Origin: an uncultured Clostridia bacterium
GTDB lineage: Bacteria; Bacillota_A; Clostridia; Oscillospirales; Oscillospiraceae
Length of the DNA stretch: 5,885 nt
NCBI GenBank assembly: GCA_946059285.1
Contig: CAMGMW010000079.1
Coordinates: 1 to 5,885 of the forward strand
Direction of reading: 5' to 3'
A program made the position numbers and the translations under genes. This document shows positions 1 to 5,259 of this stretch, piece by piece. The number at the start of each line of letters is the position of its first letter. The stretch's first letter is position 1. Under the pieces are notes generated by a model. That model saw only the letters and a program-made list of their open reading frames with translations, did no database searches and was not told where the DNA came from.

Positions 1-88
1 GTCAGACAATCTCCAAAGCCTGCAATTCCACCTGAATGTGGGCTTCCGGGAAGCCAATCGTATCATTTGCTTTACGAAAAAGCTATAA
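1..88 (+). CDS. GNAT-family N-acetyltransferase, C-terminal fragment (5' truncated by window edge)
   Basis: Only the last 28 codons are present, read in the frame that starts at base 2 and ending at TAA 86-88. The peptide contains SLQFHLNVGFREANRI followed by ICFTKKL. This matches the end of GNAT acetyltransferases: the 'S..FH...GF.E..R' motif-B strand and helix that line the acetyl-CoA pocket, then a final strand of the 'CF.K.L' kind. Relatives with this tail include AAC(6')-like and general small-molecule acetyltransferases, so the substrate cannot be given. A strong terminator follows four bases after the stop, which supports this being a genuine gene end. The family call rests on this short motif alone. 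Confidence 0.6.
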   Translation, partial: SDNLQSLQFHLNVGFREANRIICFTKKL

Positions 89-91
89 AAC

Positions 92-131
92 ACAGGGCTT
101 CGGCATTGCAGCGCCGAAGCCCTGTTTGTTT
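92..131 (+). terminator. Intrinsic terminator after the GNAT gene, possibly bidirectional
   Basis: A perfect 13-bp stem pairs 92-104 (ACAGGGCTTCGGC) with 113-125 around an 8-nt loop, and is followed by the U-rich run TTTGTTTATTTATTT. On the plus strand it ends the acetyltransferase transcript. On the minus strand the same stem is followed by GTGTTTTATAGCTTTTT, a weaker U-rich tail. It may therefore also stop transcription of the minus-strand gene that ends at 175. Confidence 0.88.
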
Positions 132-174
132 ATTTATTTGATGGTTTTATCGATCTGCCGGTTGACGATTCTGC

Positions 175-900
175 TCAGTACATTCGGCTTCGCACGCTGT
201 TGATATTTGCCTTCCGTGCCTGCGCGCATAGGTCTTTCTTCTGCAAGGTGTACTCCCTGCCGTCCTTTATAAAGTGAGTGCCGCATTGGCGGAACTCAAA
301 AGACACATTCTGCCGGATGCACTGCTCACGAACAGACAGCACCCAGTCATAGCACATTGGTCTGGCATAACGGTCGGACTCACCGCCCAGGACCACCAGC
401 TCCACTCCGTCAAGATAGTTCTCCAAATCGATGGGAGAGATCATGGGCTGGCAAATGATGTTCTTGTGTTTGATGGGAAGCTGCGAGAAGATTGCCAACC
501 GCTCATCCGCACGGCGCTGGTTCTCCACCGTGCAGCCCACGGTCACATGCTCCCAGCCCTCCTCCCAGTCGGAAGGGACACAATCCATAAACCGCTCGAT
601 CCGCTTGGTCAGGAACAGAAACCGACAATCAGACCGCTCCCGGATCATATCCCAACACTCGCCGCGCCAGTCATCGGCGTCCGGTAGAAGAAAGTCTGTT
701 GAGAAGCAGAGATAGACCAGACTGCCGGGCTTCATTCTGTATTCGCCGTTCTTCTTCCTCACAATGGGTGCATAGAAAGCATCGGTCTTGACAATCCGGT
801 TTGTATCTACGCCGCGCTTGGCATCGCCCTTGTGGATATAGCAAAACTTACAGCCCTCGCTGTAACGGTGACATCCCCGCCACGGATTCCAAACTGCCAT
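175..900 (-). CDS. DUF5131 / phage Gp37-Gp68 family three-cysteine protein
   Basis: The product is 241 residues. It opens with MAVWNPWRGC, and Cys10, Cys17 and Cys20 form a C-x6-C-x2-C cluster followed by Tyr21. This N-terminal cluster is the hallmark of the DUF5131 (Gp37/Gp68) family, which is thought to bind a metal or Fe-S cluster in a radical-SAM-like way. Other conserved stretches are the FLFLTKR block (95-100), TVGCTVENQ (120-128), GGESD (172-176) and FRQCGTHF (203-210). I chose ATG 898-900 because GGAGGGAG (907-914) sits 6 nt upstream; the frame stays open to 990 but those codons run through the ribosome site and the promoter. Biochemical function is unknown. Some relatives pair with a partner protein, TcmP; none is visible here. 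Family assignment is confident, role is not. Confidence 0.88.
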   Translation of the reverse strand: MAVWNPWRGCHRYSEGCKFCYIHKGDAKRGVDTNRIVKTDAFYAPIVRKKNGEYRMKPGSLVYLCFSTDFLLPDADDWRGECWDMIRERSDCRFLFLTKRIERFMDCVPSDWEEGWEHVTVGCTVENQRRADERLAIFSQLPIKHKNIICQPMISPIDLENYLDGVELVVLGGESDRYARPMCYDWVLSVREQCIRQNVSFEFRQCGTHFIKDGREYTLQKKDLCAQARKANINSVRSRMY

Positions 901-925
901 CTGTTTCTCCCTCCGTTCTGTTCCC

Positions 926-936
926 ATTTTATCATA
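926..936 (-). promoter_or_regulatory. TG-extended -10 promoter for the DUF5131 gene
   Basis: Read on the minus strand, the sequence TATGATAAAAT gives an extended -10 (TGn followed by TAAAAT, one change from TATAAT). The -35 position (949-954) reads TTTTCG, a weak match. A run of seven A residues just beyond it (957-963) sits where an UP element would lie. Predicted start is near 919, giving a leader of about 20 nt that holds only the ribosome site. Motif-based inference. Confidence 0.55.
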
Positions 937-1026
937 TCCCCCAGTCCCCGAAAAGCTTTTTTTACAGCGCATCCATTTTCGAATAATCACATATCAACCA
1001 AGGGACCCACGTTTTCCGAAGAAACA

Positions 1027-1051
1027 GCTTGTAATTTCCGTGCTTGTAATT
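1027..1051 (+). repeat. Two 10-bp direct repeats across the promoter of the small membrane-protein gene
   Basis: GCTTGTAATT occurs at 1027-1036 and again at 1042-1051, a 15-bp period. The first copy covers the -35 box and the second ends against the -10 box, so both lie in the RNA polymerase footprint. They could be operator half-sites for a regulator, or a tandem duplication of promoter sequence. Confidence 0.6.
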
Positions 1052-1057
1052 TATAAT
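1029..1057 (+). promoter_or_regulatory. Sigma-A type promoter for the small membrane-protein gene
   Basis: TTGTAA (1029-1034) and a perfect TATAAT (1052-1057) are separated by exactly 17 bp. Predicted start is near 1064. The ribosome site GAGGAG (1067-1072) follows within a few bases, so the leader is only about 18 nt. Confidence 0.75.
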
Positions 1058-1081
1058 GCCTTTTGTGAGGAGCTGTAAATC

Positions 1082-1453
1082 ATGGAAAATCAAAAAGAAT
1101 ATCTCAATGAGGAACAATATCTTAAGGCAAATAAGAAAGTAAAAACTGCCGGATCCATCATGATGATCCTTGGAATTGCCGCAATTTTAAGCGGTATTGT
1201 GATGTTGATCGTCGGTTCAGACGAGATTCGTGGGCTTGGAGGTATTCCGCTGGTTTTGGGTATTGGTGTCACCATTTGGGGGTGCATGATCAGATTTCTG
1301 TACGGAAATATGAGGCAAATAAATGCTTATATGGCTCAACAACAAATGCCTGTTGTTCAAGAGGGAGCTGAGAAAGTGGCGCCAACAGCCGGAAAAGTTG
1401 CAACGGCAATAACAAAAGGAATCAAAGAAGGTTTAAAAGATAACGAAGAATAA
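1082..1453 (+). CDS. Small two-helix membrane protein of unknown function
   Basis: The product is 123 residues. A charged N-terminal segment (1-21, rich in Lys and Glu) precedes two hydrophobic helices at about 22-45 and 52-74, joined by a short loop (SDEIRGLGG). These predict an integral membrane protein with both ends on the same side, probably the cytoplasm. The C-terminal tail (about 95-120) alternates Ala/Gly/Val with Lys/Glu, as an amphipathic helix would. The start is fixed by GAGGAG at 1067-1072, 9 nt upstream. The gene has its own promoter and stands alone. It is clearly AT-richer than the neighbouring metabolic genes, which may indicate separate origin. I do not recognise a family, and there is no signal peptide or catalytic motif. 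Confidence 0.8.
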   Translation: MENQKEYLNEEQYLKANKKVKTAGSIMMILGIAAILSGIVMLIVGSDEIRGLGGIPLVLGIGVTIWGCMIRFLYGNMRQINAYMAQQQMPVVQEGAEKVAPTAGKVATAITKGIKEGLKDNEE

Positions 1454-1470
1454 ATACATCATCCAAAGAG

Positions 1471-1531
1471 TGAAATGCGCTCCATTCGTTAGATAGTATA
1501 TCATACTGTCTAACAAATGGGGTGCATTTCA
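1471..1531 (+). repeat. 61-bp near-perfect palindrome with IS150-like (IS3 family) ends; MITE-like remnant
   Basis: Two 29-base arms (1471-1499 and 1503-1531) flank the 3-base centre ATC. They differ at four positions. As plus-strand RNA three of these are G-U pairs and only one is a C-A mismatch; as minus-strand RNA those three become C-A or A-C mismatches. Each arm starts TGAAATGC at the outer edge and continues with CACCCCATTTGTTAGAC (right arm, minus strand). From memory this closely follows the IS150 terminal repeat, with TG at the tip. No T-run follows, so it is not a standard terminator, and no clear flanking target duplication is seen. It begins 18 nt after the stop codon of the membrane-protein gene, so it would form the 3' end of that mRNA. 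Confidence 0.75.
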
Positions 1532-1575
1532 AAACCGTCAGGGGAGTCTTTCATGTTTTATTGAAAAAGCGAACC

Positions 1576-1618
1576 AGCCACCGGTAAAAAGCGTCAAGTG
1601 CACTTTTTGCCGGTGGCT
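1576..1618. terminator. Terminator-like hairpin between the membrane-protein and HAD genes
   Basis: The 16-base arms 1576-1591 and 1603-1618 (AGCCACCGG outermost, an AAAAAG/CTTTTT inner part) enclose an 11-base loop. One position in the stem is a U-G pair on the plus-strand RNA and a C-A mismatch on the minus strand. Read on the minus strand, downstream of the HAD phosphatase gene, the stem is followed after 7 nt by TTTTT (1564-1568), which is looser than a standard terminator. On the plus strand no U-run follows. It could serve as a weak terminator for the HAD gene or as a processing or stability hairpin. The loop region includes the 10-bp palindrome AAGTGCACTT (1596-1605). The rest of the gap (1619-1688) holds only a short direct repeat, CGTGTTTT (1631-1638 and 1643-1650). 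Confidence 0.5.
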
Positions 1619-1688
1619 AACAGTATTCAGCGTGTTTTGCAACGTGTTTTTCCTTTGTATATAAATCGGCGTGCAGCGGAGTTCAGGG

Positions 1689-2534
1689 CTACAACAGATG
1701 CTCCAACTGCCCAATGGCGGCGGCAACGGCGCCCTGCGCACAGGGGACCGTCTTGCGAAAGCCTTCTGCCGCAATGCGCGGATCGCAGTCGGACGGGCAA
1801 AAGGCAAAATCCGCTGCCCGCAGCAGCCCCAGGTCATTGGGGGCGTCGCCGATACAGGCGAGGACCGGACAGCCCAATCGTACTGCCAGCTCCCGTGCGG
1901 TGCTGCCCTTGTTGCAGCCCGCCGCCCAGATTTCCACCACGCGCTGCATCGAACGCGTCACGGAGCACCAGCCTGCGCTGAATTCCTTGGCAAACCGCTC
2001 AATTTCATCAAATATCGCCAGCTCTTCCGATGGGACGCTGCCGGGTGGATCATAATGATCGCCGCGGCGCTTTCCGTAGATCGCCATTTTCAGCCACGGG
2101 CCCGGCGGCACGGGCACGTCATAGACAAACGGCACGCCGCTTTTTTGCAAATACTCGTCCCGGTCTTCATCCGGACCGTAGCAATAATGGGTGCTCTGCG
2201 TCTGCACTTCCAGATGCAGACCGTCAAACCGCTCCAGCAGCGCGCTGCGAAGGGACTCCGCCTGCTCCGGCAGCGGACGGCAGAAAAACATCGTATCCCT
2301 ATCGTAATCATAGCACACCGCGCCGTTATAGGTGATGCAGGGCGCGTTCACCGGTACGGTACCGATCTGACCACGCAGCATCGGGATACTGCGTCCGCTG
2401 GCAATACAGAAGCGACCGCCTTCCCGGATGAAATACCGGATCGCACCCAGATTCCGCTCCGGCAGGCGATCGCAAAAATCCGTCATGGTGTGGTCAAAAT
2501 CGCTGGCGAGCAGAATCCCTGAAAACTTTCCCAT
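1689..2534 (-). CDS. Cof-type HAD-IIB family phosphatase
   Basis: The product is 281 residues, the usual Cof-family size, and cytoplasmic (no signal or membrane segment). The four HAD motifs are in order: DFDHT with nucleophile Asp12 and acid/base Asp14; SGRS (46-49); Lys209 in GCNKG; and GDAPND (229-234), whose acidic residues bind Mg2+. The stretch between about 80 and 195 is the C2B cap that sets substrate choice. Family members dephosphorylate sugar phosphates, phospho-cofactors or nucleotides, so the exact substrate is not predictable. ATG 2532-2534 is preferred because CGGAGGG (2540-2546) lies 5 nt upstream; an ATG at 2550-2552 would place that site inside the gene. It is divergent from, and shares a control region with, the nucleoside phosphorylase operon, which suggests but does not prove a sugar-phosphate role. 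Confidence 0.9.
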   Translation of the reverse strand: MGKFSGILLASDFDHTMTDFCDRLPERNLGAIRYFIREGGRFCIASGRSIPMLRGQIGTVPVNAPCITYNGAVCYDYDRDTMFFCRPLPEQAESLRSALLERFDGLHLEVQTQSTHYCYGPDEDRDEYLQKSGVPFVYDVPVPPGPWLKMAIYGKRRGDHYDPPGSVPSEELAIFDEIERFAKEFSAGWCSVTRSMQRVVEIWAAGCNKGSTARELAVRLGCPVLACIGDAPNDLGLLRAADFAFCPSDCDPRIAAEGFRKTVPCAQGAVAAAIGQLEHLL

Positions 2535-2561
2535 ACAATCCCTCCGTGTCATTTTGGCAAT

Positions 2562-2590
2562 ATTCTAGCATATGCTGCAAAGGATGTCAA
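2562..2590 (-). promoter_or_regulatory. Near-consensus promoter for the HAD phosphatase gene
   Basis: On the minus strand a perfect TTGACA (2585-2590) is followed by a 17-bp spacer and TAGAAT (2562-2567), with TATGC immediately before the -10 as a TG extension. Predicted start is near 2555, about 20 nt before the start codon. It is the best sigma-A match in the window. Confidence 0.85.
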
Positions 2591-2599
2591 AACGGAAAT

Positions 2600-2628
2600 T
2601 GGACAAGCGGAAGAAGATGTGATACAAT
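2600..2628 (+). promoter_or_regulatory. Promoter for the PNP-mtnA-aldolase operon
   Basis: TGGACA (2600-2605, one change from TTGACA) and TACAAT (2623-2628) are 17 bp apart, with TGA directly before the -10 as an extended element. Predicted start is near 2635, leaving a leader of about 25 nt that holds GGGAGG (2645-2650) and has no room for a riboswitch. Its -35 box lies 9 bp from, and points away from, the -35 box of the HAD promoter. Confidence 0.82.
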
Positions 2629-2658
2629 AGAAAAAATAAACACTGGGAGGAAACAATC

Positions 2659-3495
2659 ATGCAGTCAGCATATGAAAAACTGCTTCGCTGCGTACAGTGC
2701 GTGCGCGAAAAAACCGATTTTGTGCCAAAGGTGGCTCTGATCCTTGGATCGGGACTGGGTGCGCTTGCCGACGAGCTGGATGCCGTTGCCACTGTGGACT
2801 ATGCCGATATCGAGGGCTTTCCGGTCTCCACCGTACCGGGGCACCGGGGACGCTTTGTGTTTGGCTATTTCGGCAAGGTTCCCGTCGTCATTATGCAGGG
2901 ACGCGTCCACTACTATGAGGGCTACAGCATCAGCGATGTGATCCTGCCCACCCGTCTGATGTCAATGCTGGGGGCGAAGGTGCTGTTCCTTACAAACGCC
3001 GCCGGCGGCATCCGTCAGGACTTCCGCGCCGGAGATTTCATGCTGATTCGTGACCAGATCATGACCTTCTTCCCCAATCCGCTGGTCGGTGCAAATGTGG
3101 ACGAGCTGGGAACGCGCTTCCCGGATATGTCCGAGGTCTACGACAAGAAACTGTGTGAGACGATCCTTGCAACGGCGCGGAAGCTGGACATCGAGCTGAA
3201 ACAGGGCGTCTACTGCCAGCTTACAGGACCGACTTTTGAGTCCCCGGCGGAGGTGCGGATGCTGGGCATCCTCGGTGCGGACGCGGTTGGCATGTCCACC
3301 GCCTGCGAAGCGGCTGCCGCGAGGCACGCGGGTGTCCGGGTCTGCGGCATATCGTGCATCACCAATCAGGCGGCGGGCATCTCTGAGACGCCTTTGAGTC
3401 ATCAGGAGGTGTTTGACGTCGCAAACCGCGTCGCGCCCCTGTTCCGCCGGCTGGTGCGGGAGAGCATCCTTGCCATCGGGGAGGACTGCTTATGA
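2659..3495 (+). CDS. punA: Purine nucleoside phosphorylase, trimeric PNP-I family
   Basis: The product is 278 residues, normal for trimeric PNP/MTAP-type enzymes. It cleaves purine nucleosides with phosphate to give base and alpha-pentose-1-phosphate in the cytoplasm. Visible active-site elements are GSGLG (30-34, phosphate loop), GHRGRF (61-66), GRVHYYEGYS (81-90), TNAAGG (112-117), Glu194 in FES (purine contact), GMST (211-214, ribose) and Asn236 in ITNQ (purine contact). His248 in SHQEV aligns by eye with the PNP histidine that contacts the ribose 5'-OH. Asn236 and His248 are PNP-like; methylthioadenosine phosphorylases usually differ at both. The helix after GMST reads ACEAAAA, where PNPs usually have bulkier VPEVIVA. 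Start is supported by GGGAGG 8 nt upstream. It is first in a three-gene operon whose next two products would consume the sugar phosphate. Confidence 0.92.
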   Translation: MQSAYEKLLRCVQCVREKTDFVPKVALILGSGLGALADELDAVATVDYADIEGFPVSTVPGHRGRFVFGYFGKVPVVIMQGRVHYYEGYSISDVILPTRLMSMLGAKVLFLTNAAGGIRQDFRAGDFMLIRDQIMTFFPNPLVGANVDELGTRFPDMSEVYDKKLCETILATARKLDIELKQGVYCQLTGPTFESPAEVRMLGILGADAVGMSTACEAAAARHAGVRVCGISCITNQAAGISETPLSHQEVFDVANRVAPLFRRLVRESILAIGEDCL

Positions 3496-4568
3496 GCCTG
3501 CGTGAGGTGACCCACAGTGTGAATGTCCGTCTCGAAGACGACGGGCGAAGCATCGTGATTCTGGATCAGACACTGCTGCCGAACCGCACCGAATATCTGG
3601 TTCTGACCACAGCGGAGCAAATGTGGGAGGCGATCTACCGCCTGCGGGTACGCGGCGCGCCTGCCATCGGCATCTTTGCCGCCTATGCAATGGCGGTGCT
3701 GGCAAAGGGTATTCAAGCTTCAGACTTCGCGGGATTCTATGCCGAATATGCCCGCCTTTCCGCCTATCTGAATAGTTCCCGCCCAACAGCGGTCAACCTT
3801 TCCGGGATGCTGCACCGCATGGACGGTGTGGTCCGCGCCCATGCAGCCGATCGCAGAGAAGAGCTGCTTGCCGCACTGGAAGCGGAGGCGAAACGCATCC
3901 ATCAGGAGGATATGGATATGTGCCTCGCCATTTCGGAGTACGGGTTGTCCGTGCTGAAGGACGGCGACGGCGTTTTGACTCACTGCAATGCGGGTCCGCT
4001 TGCTACCTCCCGCTACGGTACGGCACAGGGACCGTTCTACCTTGCCAGAGAGCGTGGCGTTCACATCCACGTCTACTGCGACGAAACACGCCCTTTGCTG
4101 CAGGGCGCACGTCTGACCTCCTATGAGTTGCAGCGGGCAGGTGTGGAATGCACTTTGATCTGTGATAATATGGCGTCCCTTGTCATGAAGCAAGGAAAGG
4201 TGCAGGCGGTGTTTGTCGGCTGCGACCGCATTGCTCGCAACGGAGACTTTGCCAATAAGATTGGAACCTCCGGTGTGGCAATTTTGGCAAATTATTACGG
4301 CATCCCGGTCTATACACTCGGACCGTCCACCACAATCGATTTTCACTGTCCCACCGGAGACGACATTCCCATCGAGGAGCGCCGCCCGGAGGAGATTAAA
4401 GAGCTGTTTTACGCGCAGCCGATGGCGCTGCCGGAGGTGCAGTGCTACAACCCCGCCTTTGATGTGACCGATCACCGGCTTCTGGCGGGCATTATCACGG
4501 AACGGGGGATTGCGCGACCGCCCTTTGACGAGAGTTTCCGCAGACTGTTCCCGGAGGAGATGGCATGA
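3492..4568 (+). CDS. mtnA: S-methyl-5-thioribose-1-phosphate isomerase family protein (MtnA)
   Basis: The product is 358 residues, the usual MtnA length. MtnA converts an aldose-1-phosphate (5-methylthioribose-1-phosphate, or 5-deoxyribose-1-phosphate in shunt pathways) into the ketose-1-phosphate. Diagnostic motifs are RGAPAIG (54-60), RPTAVNL (97-103), THCNAG with catalytic Cys165, DETRPLLQGARLT (197-209), CDNMAS (224-229), GCDRIARNGD with catalytic Asp245, and NKIGT (255-259). Cys165 and Asp245 correspond to Cys160 and Asp240 of the Bacillus subtilis enzyme. The substrate-side loop after CNAG reads PLATSRYGTAQG. The start ATG overlaps the phosphorylase stop by four bases (ATGA), with GGGGAGG (3478-3484) 7 nt upstream, so translation is probably coupled. 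Related ribose-1,5-bisphosphate and eIF2B-type isomerases are less likely given the full MtnA motif set. Confidence 0.93.
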   Translation: MSLREVTHSVNVRLEDDGRSIVILDQTLLPNRTEYLVLTTAEQMWEAIYRLRVRGAPAIGIFAAYAMAVLAKGIQASDFAGFYAEYARLSAYLNSSRPTAVNLSGMLHRMDGVVRAHAADRREELLAALEAEAKRIHQEDMDMCLAISEYGLSVLKDGDGVLTHCNAGPLATSRYGTAQGPFYLARERGVHIHVYCDETRPLLQGARLTSYELQRAGVECTLICDNMASLVMKQGKVQAVFVGCDRIARNGDFANKIGTSGVAILANYYGIPVYTLGPSTTIDFHCPTGDDIPIEERRPEEIKELFYAQPMALPEVQCYNPAFDVTDHRLLAGIITERGIARPPFDESFRRLFPEEMA

Positions 4569-5248
4569 TGTATAGTTCCCATGCTGAAGCCAAAGAGGCA
4601 ATTATTGAGGCGGGACAGCGGCTGTATCAGCGGGCATATGTGGCGGCAAACGACGGAAACATCTCTGCACGCATGTCCGATGGCACGGTCTGGACGACGC
4701 CAACCGGTGTATCCAAAGGCTTCCTTGCGGAGCACCAGCTTGTCCGTCTCTCCCCGGAGGGGCAGGTGATCGAAGGCAAATGCATCGCCTCCTCGGAGGC
4801 GGCGATGCATTTGGCGATCTATCGGGAAAACCCTGCTGTCGCCGGAATCGTCCACACCCACGCGCCTGCATCCACGGCGTATGCCACGTTGGGGAAGCCC
4901 TTTGATCTGGCGATTTCGCTGGAAACCGTGGTGCAGTTTGGCGTCATCCCCTGCGTGCCCTATGCCGTGACCGGTTCTCCCGCGTTGGCGGAAAACACGG
5001 CAAAATTCTGCCGGGAATACAACGGTGCGTTTTTGGAGCATCACGGCGCCGTGACCTGGGGCGGCGATGTAATGCAGGCGCTCTTCCGCACCGAGTGCAT
5101 GGAGCATACCATTATTATGTACAGTCATATGCTCGCGCTGGGCGAGGTGCGGCTACTTTCTGAGCAGCAGATCGATGAGCTGATGGCAGTGCGGGAACGC
5201 TTTGGCATCACCGGACCGCGCCCACGCGGAAGCGTCAAACGCGATTAA
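4565..5248 (+). CDS. Class II aldolase (FucA/AraD family), probable ketose-1-phosphate aldolase of a DHAP shunt
   Basis: The product is 227 residues; E. coli FucA has about 215. Expected role: retro-aldol cleavage of a ketose-1-phosphate to DHAP plus a two-carbon aldehyde. Visible elements are NDGNIS (29-34) and TPTG (45-48), which bind substrate phosphate; SSEAA with catalytic Glu78; the Zn2+ ligands His97 and His99 in VHTHA; and His160 in the HHG motif. These correspond to FucA Glu73, His92, His94 and His155. The ATG overlaps the mtnA stop by four bases, with GGAGGAG at 4553-4559; a second ATG at 4568 is an equally usable start. MtnB dehydratase of the methionine salvage pathway is in the same superfamily and is the main alternative, but none of the other salvage genes (mtnK, mtnW/X, mtnC, mtnD) is in the window. 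It could also be a plain fuculose- or ribulose-phosphate aldolase. Confidence 0.85.
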   Translation: MMYSSHAEAKEAIIEAGQRLYQRAYVAANDGNISARMSDGTVWTTPTGVSKGFLAEHQLVRLSPEGQVIEGKCIASSEAAMHLAIYRENPAVAGIVHTHAPASTAYATLGKPFDLAISLETVVQFGVIPCVPYAVTGSPALAENTAKFCREYNGAFLEHHGAVTWGGDVMQALFRTECMEHTIIMYSHMLALGEVRLLSEQQIDELMAVRERFGITGPRPRGSVKRD

Positions 5249-5259
5249 CGGGAGCGGAA

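Noticed and set aside
901..990. Longer start for the DUF5131 protein at 990
   Set aside because: The extra 30 codons would include the GGAGGGAG ribosome site and the extended -10 box, and the family typically begins at the conserved WNPW-type sequence.
1671..2522. Long plus-strand open frame (283 codons) opposite the HAD phosphatase gene
   Set aside because: It is a mirror of a GC-rich gene with complete HAD motifs on the other strand. It has no ribosome site, and its His/Arg/Ala-rich product has no recognisable motif.
2629..2658. SAM or purine riboswitch in the leader of the nucleoside operon
   Set aside because: The predicted start near 2635 leaves only about 25 nt before the start codon, too short for any known riboswitch.
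3720..4601. Long minus-strand open frame (293 codons) opposite mtnA
   Set aside because: It lies antisense to a gene with the full MtnA motif set, has no ribosome site, and its product shows only composition effects.
4565..5248. Assignment of the aldolase as MtnB (methylthioribulose-1-phosphate dehydratase)
   Set aside because: Same superfamily and next to mtnA, so it cannot be excluded. However, the FucA-type SSEAA, HTH and HHG set is complete and no other late methionine-salvage gene is present, so an aldolase is preferred.
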